The notes beneath the pieces were generated by a model. The model was not told where the DNA came from and ran no database searches. It saw only the letters and a list, made by a program, of their open reading frames with translations. From Canna indica (taxonomy: Eukaryota; Streptophyta; Magnoliopsida; Zingiberales; Cannaceae), in assembly GCA_034359265.1 (NCBI GenBank), contig CP136890.1, positions 50,673,001 to 50,737,000 of the forward strand: a stretch of DNA of 64,000 nt, written 5' to 3'. The translations under genes and the position numbers were made by a program. Every line of letters starts with the position of its first letter. The first letter of the stretch is position 1. Shown here in pieces: positions 11,347 through 22,929 of this stretch.

Positions 11347-11587
11347 TGCTCCTTGCCCCATTTGTGCCGAAGGTAAGTTGAATCTTTCGTCATGTTGTTT
11401 TGAGTACCCCCCCTTAGGTTATTCACACGAGCCTGGATGTTTGGAACATTCATCTGGGCCGGTTTCCTAGTGCTGGGTGGATACATTGCTGGGCCCATTA
11501 TGGGCTCCGTTGGCCTTGTTAAAGCAGATTCTGCTGATGAGAATGCTGCTTCTGTTTTTCTGAATAGGCTCCTTAAGGTTGGGTATT
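11347..11587 (+). pseudogene. Host-gene exon fragment captured inside duplicated LTR sequence
   Basis: Unit 2 of the tandem duplication is interrupted after AAATCAT by 241 bp absent from unit 1. From about 11420 it reads open as membrane-protein-like sequence (FTRAWMFGTFIWAGFLVLGG, then YIAGPIMGSVGLVKADSADE, then NAASVFLNRLLK), with a hydrophobic stretch of about 25 residues. Upstream AAG|GTAAGT and CCCCTTAG|GT look like a residual, unusually short intron of about 45 nt. I do not recognise the family. It is likely a transposed or captured host exon. Confidence 0.5.
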
Positions 11588-11814
11588 ATAAACATAACTC
11601 ACGAGTCAAATAAACGAAATTATACCTTCTATTCGCGTCGATTTTCGTGACTCAACCCTGATATTCCCCAATCCTGTGCGCTGCACCAAATAAATTTTTT
11701 ATATTTGGGTATTATAACTAGCCTGCATTGTACTATTATTATACAGTATTTGATGCACACATGTACTAGCATGTATAGTACTAGTCTGTATGGACTAGTC
11801 TCTATTGACTAACT

Positions 11815-12204
11815 TGTATAATATAATATAATATAATATTGTATAATATAATATAATATAATATAGTATAGTATAATATAATATAATATAATATAATATA
11901 ATATGATATAATACAATATGATATAATATAATATGATATAATACAATATGATATGATATAATATAATATAATATAATATAATATAATATAATATAATATA
12001 ATATAATATAATATAATATAATATAATATAATATAATATAATATAATATAATATAATATAATATAATATAATATAATATAATATAATATAATACAATACA
12101 ATACAATATAATACAATATAATACAATATAATATAATATAATACAATATAATACAATATAATATAATATAATACAATATAATACAATATAATATAATATA
12201 ATAT
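11815..12204. repeat. (TATAA)n pentanucleotide array 2
   Basis: About 390 bp of the same pentamer with TATGA/TACAA variants clustered at both sides of a pure core; part of duplication unit 2. Confidence 0.95.
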
Positions 12205-12493
12205 AAAAATTATAATATATTTTATCATTAAAAATATTTCATAAATTAAAATTATTTTTTAATTTTTTTGTATGTTTTTAATATTTTTTAATTTTTGGCC
12301 GGAAGTAAAATGAGTAACCAAAATATTGAAAGTTTTAATGCAGGCTAATGAAGAGTTTTGGGAGTATATTATTAATACAGCTTATGTCAGCTTATGAGGT
12401 ATAATTTTTGATGCATGTATTAGTTAATACTCTTTCCAAACACTATTATCCTAATACTATACATGATGCTTATACAAGGTACCAAACGGGCCC

Positions 12494-13060
12494 TAAATGT
12501 ATGTAAGTGAGCTAATAATATTTATTTTTGCAGATGTTATTTGGTTTCATCATTGTAGTTGTTACTTATTAAGCTAATTATAGCATGCATCTACATTCTT
12601 GTTTAATTTTAATGATAATGCTAACTTCATATTTGAGCACCGATTTCACCAATATGCAAGTAGGTGATCTATACTTCTAATTCTAGGGTTTGTGTGATCT
12701 CTCTTTCTGCATAGATCACATTAATTGATGTCTTGTTATCTAAACAATTGATGATTGAGAATTATAACTTATAAATTGCATAGTTTATTCTTACTATTTA
12801 TCTTGAGTTAATGATGTTTAGTAATGAGATTGAATCAAGTCCATTGACATTCATGAGATAGATATCAACTGCTATTTATAAACAACACTTGTGTCTTTGT
12901 TATATAATTTGACATCGATTATTTTTAAGGTGAAATGTACTTTATGGTATCTTTCGACTATTGTCAATGCATAGAAAGCCACCAAAATGGTCTACATTAG
13001 TTTTGCATTAGTCTACATTAGTTTTAGTATCTCTGCTTCGTCACAAAAAATATCATCCAA
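12494..13060. repeat. Segmental duplication shared with 45104-45640
   Basis: Starts TAAATGTATGTAAGTGAGC and continues nearly collinear through TTAGTAATGAGATTGAATCA to CTACATTAGTTTT. At 45.1 kb the left flank CATCTACCATAA is joined directly to this sequence, so the sister copy never received the 6.3 kb insertion. Confidence 0.85.
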
Positions 13061-13715
13061 CAAAAACTAAGCCACCAAAATAGTCTACTAACTCTTTTTG
13101 AAAAGAAAGATCCATTACATGATGATACATGTGATCCTTCAAAATCAAAGATAATAGGCACACATCTATTTTCTTCGATCATCAAACATGTCCTAATAGT
13201 TCTTTCTGGTTCTCATAACATATTGGTTTTCAGCAAGTTTACAACTTATCCCAATATTGAGTGTTAATATAGCTCCATCAAATATGATGCATCTGCTGGA
13301 CAAGAAGAAGGTACCCTAACGCGAAGCATCTCCAATTTCTCTTCAGCTTATTCTTCCTATAGATTGATTTCTCTTAAACGTTAAACAAACTGAATTAAGT
13401 GATGGATTTGTTTTTTAGAGAAGGAAACTAAAGTTGATATATGGTAAAATTAATAATTTAGATAATTAGAAGGAAAAAGGGTTTGAGAGGAGTTTATTTG
13501 TTCTTCATGAAGAGATTCCGCCAAGAAACAACAACAAATAGTCCTAATGAATTTGGTATGCTGCCCGCAATCAATGTTTGACCACATCGAACAATTTGCT
13601 ATTTGAATAGTAGGATGCTCTATTTTTTAGAGAATTAATTAGAGTTTCTTTCATTTGCAATTCACTCTTCCTCTTTTTTCCTTAATGCGAACACACACAC
13701 ACACACATATATATA
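13061..13715. other. Unrecognised spacer
   Basis: Mixed-composition noncoding-looking sequence; ends in a short (AC)n/(AT)n tract at 13690-13712. No supported gene or element. Confidence 0.4.
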
Positions 13716-13980
13716 GGGAAAATAGACTAAAAAATCATAAGGTTTCCAGAAATTCTTTGTTCTACCCGTGTTTTTAAAATTCGTCTATAAATGCACAACC
13801 TTTACATTCGTTTATGTCATCTACAAAATCGTCAAGCGTTGTTAGCTAAGTTCAGACAACGTTTGACAATTTGGTAGATGACATAAACAGATGTAAATGT
13901 TGTGCATTTACAGACGAATTTTGAAAACTTAGGTAGAAAATAAAATTTCTGCTACCTTGTGATTTTTTAGTCTATTTTCC
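13716..13980. mobile_element. Foldback MITE 1 (long hairpin)
   Basis: GGGAAAATAGACTAAAAAATC on the left and GATTTTTTAGTCTATTTTCC on the right are inverted repeats, and the arms continue almost to the centre, for example ATAAATGCACAACCTTTACA against TGTAAATGTTGTGCATTTAC. The loop is only about 13 nt (TAGCTAAGTTCAG). A transcript would form a near-continuous hairpin of roughly 120 bp. No protein is encoded. Confidence 0.8.
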
Positions 13981-14280
13981 ATTAGACGAGGAAGACAACT
14001 TGTATTTTTTGGGACTTGATTATTCAATTATATTATTTTTCAAATTTTGTGGAATTGGATGATTCAAATAGTAAGCATTTAGAGCATGTTTTTTTTTTTC
14101 TGCCATTTCTTTTAATATTTAGCAATGTGATAATTTTATTCAAACCTTTAGTTGAGAGAAAAACATCAATATGTTTATGTTTCAAGAACATGTATAATAT
14201 AATTGCTAAGATTAGGGTGGCAGTGGATTTGTGTAAATGAGTATTTCATCCTTCCCAGACCTTGATAGGTCATTAGCGGG

Positions 14281-14512
14281 TTTGCAAAAAATTTATATTC
14301 TATCCGTATTTTCAAAATTTGCCTATAAATGCACAATCTTTGCATCTGTTTATATCATATACCAAATCATCAAGCGTCGTCAGCTAAGTTGAGACGACAC
14401 TTGATGATTTGGTAGATGGTATAAACAGATGTAAATATTGTGCATTTACAGACGAATTTTGAAAACACGGGTAGAACATAAAATTTCTGCAAATCTTGTG
14501 ATTTTTTAGTCT
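14281..14512. mobile_element. Foldback MITE 2 (same family)
   Basis: A diverged sister of the preceding hairpin with arms TTTGCAAAAAATTTATATTC and GAACATAAAATTTCTGCAAA and a centre around GTCGTCAGCTAAGTTGAGACGAC. The right outer end retains GATTTTTTAGTCTAT; the left outer end is lost. Confidence 0.75.
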
Positions 14513-14636
14513 ATATATATATTCGAGGTTCAAGCAACACAAGAAAATACACAACACAGTGAAGGGAAACCTTTAACTTGTATTTACAAAAGTACTTACT
14601 AGAATGGACTAAAACCCTTCCACATCCCAACCAAGG

Positions 14637-14673
<37 letters not shown>

Positions 14674-14946
14674 AAAGATCGTCCTATTTTATTTTTCAGC
14701 TTTATTTCATTTCTTGCAGTTATGTTCTAAAATTTTGCTCATAACAATATTGACTGATCCAATGCAAATTTCATTTTTAAAAATAGAAATAAAACAAAAT
14801 TATAAATGAAAAACTTGAATTATAGGTTGTTCAGAACTACTTCATTATACAACATGAATTTTGCTCTTTTTAGTTATGTTCTGCTTTTATGGTACCACAG
14901 AGAAGTTAGTCCCGCACTTGGACATATGCAGAATAGATAGGAATAT
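14513..14946. other. Spacer with (TA)n tract
   Basis: Contains a TA dinucleotide run at about 14639-14668. The stretch 14690-14760 resembles 38100-38160 (TTTTTCAGC...TATTTCAT...ATATTGACTGA). No gene supported. Confidence 0.4.
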
Positions 14947-15875
14947 TATCACGCCCCAACTCAGGGTTGCGTGACTAGCCAGGGTAGGTGTTTGTACCCC
15001 AAAGCCTACCACATGCACTTATCAACTAAACACAATATGCAACCAGATCAACATAGAAAACATAAATGAAAATGTACCAACTTTATTAAATGTTTGAAAA
15101 CATGTTTTTACAACTCGAAGTTCAACGAAAATAACTCAGTGCATGAACTAAAATCATGAGTCTATGAGGAACTCGGCGAGTGATTCTTCCGAACCTTCAC
15201 TTAAATCCCAGCATAATCGTAATCGTATAAGATGCAAGATAAAAATACTGGATTTATCACATAACTTGGCCAGTCGGTCGCACCTTGCTCAGGCACTATC
15301 TTAGCCATTCACGGCTTTACACAGCGAATGTCACTCTGCCCATACGGGCCTCACCCCGTGGGATAACTCTCGGCCGTATCTGGCCTTCACATTATAGTAA
15401 TACTCGGCCAACCGACCTACAATATCAAGAAATGGTGATCTACCTTTACCAGTTATATTTCATATAAAATACGCATAGAACGATTCAATCACCGGGTCCG
15501 TCAACTAGGATGGTCAGATAGCTTCTGGAACCCCAACGGGTTAGGGATAGCCAGTCCCACCGAACACTCGGGTCTACCGTCAGCGTGTCCCACCCGACGG
15601 AATCTCAAGACCCCCGACACTTGGGTTTAACACCTAGCGTGGCCCACAGGTGCAATCTCAAGACCCTAAAACCGTCCGCTGAGTCGGGTGATAGCAGCGC
15701 CGGCTAAAACCACCCCTCTGCCCGACCATCTCAAGCACAATACACAAACAAAATATTCTACCAATTATTAAGCACCTCTCGGGCTTTCGCCTGTACCCGA
15801 CCCCTTCCCGAGCTCTCGTAATTCAAAACCTTAAGTATTAGATTCCTAGGTGCGAGCACCTAATGTCTCTAAGTC

Positions 15876-15944
<69 letters not shown>

Positions 15945-17210
15945 GTCGTCAACTAGAGAGGCCTCCCCCCCTCTTACATTTACGTCCACAAGCTAAATAA
16001 CTTCATCTAATTTTTCCTCTCCATATTATAGACAACATACCTTCATCATTAATAGCTCAAAATAGACATAATAATTGCAAAAATTAATAAATTACAGCAT
16101 GTAATAAATGAAATAATTCTGCAATTAAATCACCATACTCATCTACACAATTTCAACAATTAAACATTAATTTGCTGCATTTAAGCATGCAATTTCTGCA
16201 TATTTAAATTTAATTTCAGCAACCTCATATTAATGTAGAAAATCTCAACGTAGGTGATCTAGGCAAGAAAAATACCCTACAATAAACTAACATAGGAAAA
16301 ATATCCTACAAATGAGGAATCATAGAAGAATACCCTATAAGTGAGATAACATGACAATATTTCGTATATCAAACCCTTACTTGTAGATCTCCAAGGAAGT
16401 ATGTTTTTCTACTCCAATCTCCTATTCTCCCATCCGGCCGCACACCTACACATGGGTATGCCTTATTCGGCCAAACCCTTGAGGGTGAAGGAAAATATGT
16501 TTCAATCGAAATCTAAGTTCTCCTTGATTTCTATCTTAACTAAGCATACAAGAACCTCAAATCTACAAGCTTTTACGGCTCGAGAAAGTTGGGGAAAAAT
16601 TCGACATGACCTTTCCCCTTTTTTTCTTGATTCAGTCGGCACCTGAACATCATGAAAACAACATGTAAAAATCATAATACGCCATGGTCCACAAGAAGAA
16701 TCAACAAGGTTCAAGAATCGTCAAGAATACGACGAGAAACACATGTCAATCGGCAAGAATCAACATCACAAGGGTCGGCTAGAGCCTTCCCTTAAATCCT
16801 AGGTTCTACCACTCACATCGATTAAAAGAACAAGAAGAACGAGACGATGACGTTCCCGATCTCCGGCGACGACACCAAACTCCCGCGCCACCCTCCCCTT
16901 GATCGCCTCTCCCTCTCTTGCTCTCGCCCTTCTCGGGTTCTGTGTGGCTCTCCTTGAGCCGTATGGCAGCTAATGGGTGAGGGTTTTATTCTCTTTTTTT
17001 TTTTGACAATTTTGCCCTCAAGACTTAAGTTCTTACACTTGATTCACCTGAGCCCGAATTGAGCCCTGACTCAACCAGCGAACCCACTTTCAACCCAACT
17101 TTAGTCAATCCAACTTATAAATCATAAAGAAAACATTAATCATGAGTCCAACAATTTAAATTCTACCTTCTACTCGTGACGATCTCGCGACTCGACCTGG
17201 CTAGTTCCCC
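14947..17210 (-). mobile_element. Tekay/Del-like Ty3 LTR, most of one copy
   Basis: Begins TATCACGCCCCAACTCAGGG, the complement of an LTR 3' end, and is homologous to the solo LTR at 6236-10441. About 60 bp of the LTR 5' end are missing at the 17210 breakpoint (CTAGTTCCC), where gag-RT sequence begins. Contains a CT/TA microsatellite. Confidence 0.8.
15884..15941. repeat. (CT)n(TA)n microsatellite
   Basis: An uninterrupted CT run followed directly by a TA run, inside the Ty3 LTR. Confidence 0.95.
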
Positions 17211-19572
17211 TTTGTGGATCTCAGTCACATTGGTCGACCGCCTCCAGTTCTGCACTTCCTCCACCTTTGCGGGGTCCACTCTTACCCCTTCATTGGACAC
17301 CACATGGCCTAGGAACCCTACACTCTCCAACCAGAACTCGCACTTGGAGAATTTGGCATACAACTGATGCTCTCTGAGGGTCTCTAGGACCATCCTCAAT
17401 TGCTTGGAGTGCTCCTCCCTACCCTTGAGTAAACCATAATATCGTCAATAAAGACGATCACAAATCTGTCCAGATACTCCTTGAACACTCGGTTCATCAA
17501 GTCCATAAAGGTCGTAAGCGCATTAGTCAGCCCAAAGGACATCACCAGAACTTAAAGTGGCCATAACGAGTCCTGAAGGCAGTCTTAGGCACATCACAAT
17601 CCCGAATTCTCAGTTGATGGTATCTGGACCTCAAGTCAATTTTCGAGAACCATTGTGCCCCTTGCAGTTGGTCGAACAGGTCATCGATCCTTAGCAGCAG
17701 ATAACGATTCTTGATTATCACCTTGTTAAGTTGCCTGTAGTCAATGCACAAGCGAATGGACACGTCCTTCTTCTTCACGAAGAGCACCGGAGCACCCCAC
17801 GGAGACACGCTGGGGCGGATGAAACCCAAGTCTAGCAATTTCTGCAACTGTGTTTTCAATTCCCTCAACTCAGCCGGTGCCATCCGATAGGGTGGAATGG
17901 AGATCGACTTCACCCCAGGCTACAAGTCGATGCAAAATTCTATCTCTCTTCTTGGCGGTAAACCCGACAACTTCTCGGGAAATACGTTAGGGAACTCACA
18001 AACCACCTGTGCTCCCCCGACATCCCCTGCCATGTCTCTATCCTCCTCGACCACAGATACGAAAGCCGGGAAGGACTGGCAGCCTCCCATAAGCAGTTTG
18101 CGAGCCTTTAGGGCTGAAATGACTCCCATAGGATACCCCTTCCATCTCCCTAGAAGGTAAACTGTGGCAACCCGAGCTTGCTGAAAGTGACAATCTTAGC
18201 CCCATAATCCACTGACACAAAGTGATTCGCCAGCCAAACCATGCCGAGTATAACATCAAGTTCAAGCATCGGCAAGAGTGTCAATTCTGCCTTCAACACA
18301 TGCCCACAAATGAGCACTTCACAGCCTCAGAAGGTGGTCTCAGCTAATATTCATCGCCCGTAGGTGTCGACACAACGTATGGCACATCAAGCAAAGAAGG
18401 TGCCCCAGGTAACTTAGCAGCAAAAGTAGCAGATACAAAGAAGTGCGTAGCACCCAGATCAAATAACACATAAGCTGTAGATGAACCAACAATAAGTGTA
18501 CCTGTTACTACCGCCTTAGATGCCTCAGCGTCGTCACGGTTCATAGCATAGACCCTGGTGGAAGGCCTATCAGAGTGACTGGTCTACTAACCCCTGCCCT
18601 GTGTATGACCCTTCTGAGCTACAGAACCAACTAACATCGACGCTTTCCCTCTCAACTGCTCAACTTTCTGGTCACCTCTGTTCGAACAATCTTTCTTGAA
18701 GCACCCAACTTGCCCACATCTGAAGCACGCATCTGTGCGGCCGTAGCAAGCCCCCCAATGTCTCATGTTACAGTGGCCACACTACGACATCTCGGTCTTC
18801 TATGGAGTATCCCCGGACCCTGCATGTCGAGCCGCCCCTGACCCTGGGCCTCCACAGCCCCTACTACTGCTGTGTCCCCTGCTTGGTTGGTGACCTACAG
18901 CCGCAACAGTCCCCTCAGAATGCCAAGGCCGACCTCCAGATCCTTGAGGCTGAAACTTCTTCTTTGGGGGCCCGACACCAGTGCTTCCTTCCGAAGTGCC
19001 TCATCCACTACCTGAGCAAAAGAGGCGTCCTCAGTGTAATGGATGAGCCTGTTGATCTGCACCCTTAGCCCCTCGACAACCTCTTGACCTTGGAGGTCTT
19101 AGTCGCTACCAAACTGGTACTTCGAGAGCTGAGTAAATTTCATCTCATAATCTAGCACTGACATGCCACCAGTCTGGCGTAACTGCTCAAACTCTTTTGC
19201 CCGTCAAGAACGGACACTCATCGGTATGTACCGTTCCACAATAGCAGCCTTAAACTCTGCCCAGGTTAGGGGTGGCGCACCTGCCCCCTACGATCTCTCC
19301 AGGTATGCAGCCACTCCTTCGCCGGTCTTCTAAGCTGTAGCCCGACCATATGAGCAGCCGCCTCCGAGGAATACCTGAGCTCCTCACACAACTTGTAGCA
19401 GCCGCTAAGGAAGTTGGTGACCTCCACTTGCTGATCTGTTCCAGTGAACTCTGGCGGCCTTAGTTTCACAAAGTCAATATAGGTAGCCGCTCTAGGAACC
19501 CTCTCTGCTGACTGGACTGGTTCGGCCACATCCGGTACCACCGGTGCCATCGGTACCGACTAGGGCTGATGC
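17211..19572 (-). pseudogene. Ty3 gag-protease-RT fragment between two LTR pieces
   Basis: Read leftward on the minus strand. Gag (19550-19266): YIDFVKLRPPEFTGTDQQ and MVGLQLRRPAKEWLHTWRD. A zinc knuckle near 18730-18690: CFRCGQVGCFKKDC, with Cys where His is usual. Aspartic protease (18544-18344): VLFDLGATHFF, so DSG has become DLG. RT (17913-17542): [32 protein letters not shown] and [15 protein letters not shown]. The RT connector (17399-17163) stops after VQNWRRSTNVTEIHK. RNase H, integrase and chromodomain are absent here. Several frameshifts and stops. The segment is out of normal order, lying inside an LTR. Confidence 0.85.
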
Positions 19573-20477
19573 TAATCTTTCGTATATCAAACCCTTACTT
19601 GTAGATCTCCAAGGAAGTATGTTTTTATACTCCAATATCCTATTCCCCCATCTGGCACCCCTACACATGGGTATTCTTTATTCGGCCGAACCCTTAAGGG
19701 TGAAGGAAAATATGTTTCAATCAAAATCTAAGTTTTCCTTGATCTCTATCATAACTAAGCATACAAGAACCTCAAATCTACAAGCTTCTACGGCTTGTGG
19801 AAATTGGAGAAAATTTCGACATGACCTTTTCTCTTTTTTTCTTGATTCGGCTGGCACTCGAACATCATGAAAACAACGTGTAAAAATCACAATACGTCAT
19901 GGTTCACAAGAAGAATCAACAAGGTTCGAGAATCATCAAGAATATGACGAGAAACACATGTCAATCGAAAAGCATCAACATCACAAGGGCCGGCTAGAGC
20001 CTTCCCTTAAATCTTAGGTTCTACCACTCACCTCGATTAGAAGAAAAAGAAGAACGAGACGACAACGTTCCCGATCTCCTGCGACGACACCAAATTTCGG
20101 TGCCACCCTCCCCTTGATCGCCTCTCCCTCTCTTGCTCTCACCCTTCTCGGGTTCCGTGTGACTCTCCTAGAGTCGTACAACAGCCAATGGGTGAGGGTT
20201 TTATTCTATTTTTTTTGATAATTTTTCCCTCAAGACTTAAGTTATTACACTCGACTCAACTTGAGCCCGAATTGAGCCCCGACTCGACCTGCGAACCCGG
20301 TTTCAACCCGACTTGAGTCAATCCAACTTATAAATCATAAAGAAAATATTAATCATGAGTCCAATAATTTAAATTATACATTCTACTCGCGATGATCTCA
20401 CGACTCGACCCGGCTAGTTCCCGCCTCGTGCGCTGTACCAATTAAAAATTTTATATTAGGAAATCTCGGGTATTACA
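19573..20477 (-). mobile_element. Tekay/Del-like 3' LTR, 5' part
   Basis: On the minus strand begins TGTAATACCCGAGATTTCC, a classic Tekay/Del LTR start, and ends at 19573 where gag sequence begins. It overlaps by homology with 16357-17210, so two LTR copies have been partly merged. Confidence 0.8.
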
Positions 20478-20478
20478 A

Positions 20479-20490
20479 CCTTCCCCCTTT
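20479..20490 (-). promoter_or_regulatory. Polypurine tract of the Ty3 element
   Basis: AAAGGGGGAAGG on the minus strand immediately before the LTR start, the expected plus-strand primer site. Confidence 0.8.
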
Positions 20491-21243
20491 AAGGGAAATT
20501 CGTCCTCGAATTTTTGTAGAGCATAGGGACTCATCATATCCTCGAACAAAGAGGGGTAGCGCTCCCTCATGTCTTGCTCCACCTCCCAAGTAGCCTCTTG
20601 CTCGGTGTGGTGCTCCCACCTGACCTTTATCAATGGAATTTCCTTGGACCTCAACTTCCTGATCTGTCGGTCAAGCACTTCTATCGGCCTCTCCTCATAT
20701 GAGACCGTCGTATCCACCTCAACCGCAGTCGGCTAGATCACATGGGACTTGTCCCAGACATATCTCTTGAGCATCGATACATGGAAGACTAGGTGAACTC
20801 TGTCTATGCTAGGGGGCAAGGCCAGCTCATAAGCCACAACACCCCTCCGCTTGAGAATAAGGAAAGGCCAGATGAATCTAGGGCTCAGCTTTCCCCTCTT
20901 CCAAACTGCACCACCCCCTTCAGGAATACCATGTCACCCTCAGCGAACTTCACCTCTCTGGCCTTCCCATATGCATATATTTTTTGGCGACTCTGAGCCG
21001 CCAACAATATTTCCTTAATCAGTTTCACCTTTTCAATCGCCTCTTCAATCAAGTTAGGACCCATCATGAGAGTCTATCCTGCCTCAAACCAGCCCACTGG
21101 CGACCTAGATGTCCGCCCATATAGGGCCTCGAAAGGGGCCATACCATTGCTACTCTGATAGCTACTGTTGTAGGCAAACTCAATCAGAGATAGGTGTTTC
21201 TCCCAACCGCCAGCCATAGTCCACAGAGAGCTGGGATATGTGG
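20491..21243 (-). pseudogene. Ty3 integrase C-terminus and chromodomain
   Basis: Minus-strand sequence with integrase C-terminal landmarks around 21240-21060 (FAYNNSYQ, MAPFEALYGR), then QSRQKIYAYGKAREVKFAEG (21067-20885) and a chromodomain at 20717-20500 (EVLDRQIRKLRSKEIPLIKV, EQEATWEVEQDMRERYPSLF). This is the chromovirus C-terminus. Frame breaks occur at 20885 and 20720. The element is truncated at about 21243, so the rest of integrase is lost. Confidence 0.85.
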
Positions 21244-22929
21244 CATGGGGTGATGAGTCTAATAATCAAAATATCATGTCAATTGATGCTTGCATGTACT
21301 TGATGACACATGGAAGCAGACTAGCATATTTTACACATTCATGGAATAGTTTATTGTTGAGCTTTTCTATTTCTTCTGATTGTAGATTTTTTTCCTTCTA
21401 AAGTCTGAGCCCAATGTATGAGAAAATAAAGCTATGATTTGATTTGAAAGCTTATGACTAATTTTTGTTCTAATAATGCCTTAGATCATGACTTTGTGGT
21501 TGGCATTCTAATTATGACCAAGATCATGAAGTTGTGGCCAACTTTCTAATTACTTAAACATCTTTATCTTCATCATTAAAGCTTTTATAGGTGTGATATT
21601 CTATAGTTAGCATTTGATTATTGAAAAAAAATGTAGAGCATTATTGATCACTGAATATCGTTTATGTTGTTAAAATGCAGGTTTTTGAAGGTTTTAATTC
21701 TAGATGGAATATAATTGAAATTTTTTGTTGTACATATGAACATGCTTTATGGAGAACTAGAATGTACTCGTCCTTGTTCTCATTCAAGCACCTAACTACT
21801 TGGACAAACTAACTTGTTGTTGCTGCCAGCAGCAGTGATGTCGTTTGAGGTATGCTTATGATCACATATGCGTAGAATTTGGTTATTAATTAGTTATAGC
21901 ATTGTTTGATCTCTGAGTTAATCCTGATATAATCTTTCCTTGTACAGTTTTTAAGTGAAAGTTTTTTATTTCTCCGGCGGAGATATGACACATCAAAGTT
22001 CAAAAGACCATAAGTAGTCTTTTAGTAGGTACCGGTTTATTCACATTCTATTGTTGATATTCACTGTTGAAATATAGATCCATATAATAATTCAAAAGTT
22101 CTATGTTTTTCGTTGATGCTTGTATAAAAATTTATTAATTCCATTAATTGATGATAGCTAGTATGGACTGAGTTTTATTATATTTTCTTTTGTTTATATA
22201 TTTTCTTGGAATTTTACATATTGCACATGATCTTAGAGTGAACCTGACTCTGTTTTCTTTGCACGTAAAATATCCTAGTCTATGAATCAATGAAAGATTG
22301 AGTCCATCTAAACTTTAGTTGCAGATTTATGTAATTTTTTCTTTGATTTATTTCAGATTTAGCCATTTATTAGTGGTTAAAGTCTATAGTTTAGAGCTAA
22401 ATCTTATGTAAGTTTTGATTCACAAATAGAAGAACTTTGCAAAGTCCAAATAAAATTACATGTTCTGGTTAAAGCATAATCTGGATGACTTGCTTCAGTA
22501 TTCTTTGCTTATAATAAACATAGATTTAGCCAAATAAAAGTAGCAGTATATTAGTACTAAGTAGAGTCAACTAGTTCATTCTAATCTTTAAATTAAAGCT
22601 TGATGGAAGACAATAAGGCCCTGGAAGCATCCTTGGAGCATCAGTAATATTACTTTGACCCATATGTTTAATGATAAATAAATATTAGACTTTTAAAACT
22701 TGTCAGTTTGATTTCTTCTTATTGCTATTAGATTTGTTTTGGACTAAACTGATCATATGTCTATATGACTCTCTCAATAAGTCAGAATGACAAAATCATG
22801 GACTAGAGTCGAGCGGTACATCATCCTCTTCAATTAGCAAGGGGTTGGTTCCACTTGATCTGACTCCCTCTCCCCCAGTCAGGATTCAAAGGGGAGACAT
22901 GATTGACCAACTTAGCATCACTGTCATCC
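21244..22929. other. Unrecognised AT-rich spacer
   Basis: Intron- or intergenic-like sequence with no supported coding segment, terminal repeats or RNA gene. Confidence 0.4.

Larger units (their letters stand above)
9728..12205. repeat. Tandem duplication of LTR/PIF border plus TATAA array
   Basis: Unit 1 (9728-10770) and unit 2 (10771-12205) both start TTGCAAGGAATTCGATCCAAG, run through the end of the Ty3 LTR, cross its junction with the PIF element (GTACTATTATTATACAGT) and end in a TATAA array. The duplication therefore postdates the LTR insertion. Unit 2 is longer because of a 241-bp insert (11347-11587) and a longer array. The junction lies at the array edge, suggesting unequal exchange or slippage there. 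Confidence 0.8.
6167..12493. mobile_element. PIF/Harbinger (Tourist)-type element expanded by nested insertions
   Basis: Ends are GGGCCAGTTTGGTAC (6167) and GTACCAAACGGGCCC (to 12493), inverted repeats with one mismatch, flanked by TAA (6164-6166, 12494-12496). The related sequence at 45098-45120 reads AACATCTACCATAAATGTATG with no element, exactly the predicted empty site. The element's own DNA is only about 69 bp on the left plus 10442-12493; the rest is a Ty3 solo LTR and a local tandem duplication. No transposase is seen, so it is non-autonomous. Confidence 0.85.

Noticed and set aside
10520..12228. Long open frames of repeating Tyr-Ile-Ile-Leu
   Set aside because: They are translations of TATAA arrays with no other support for coding.
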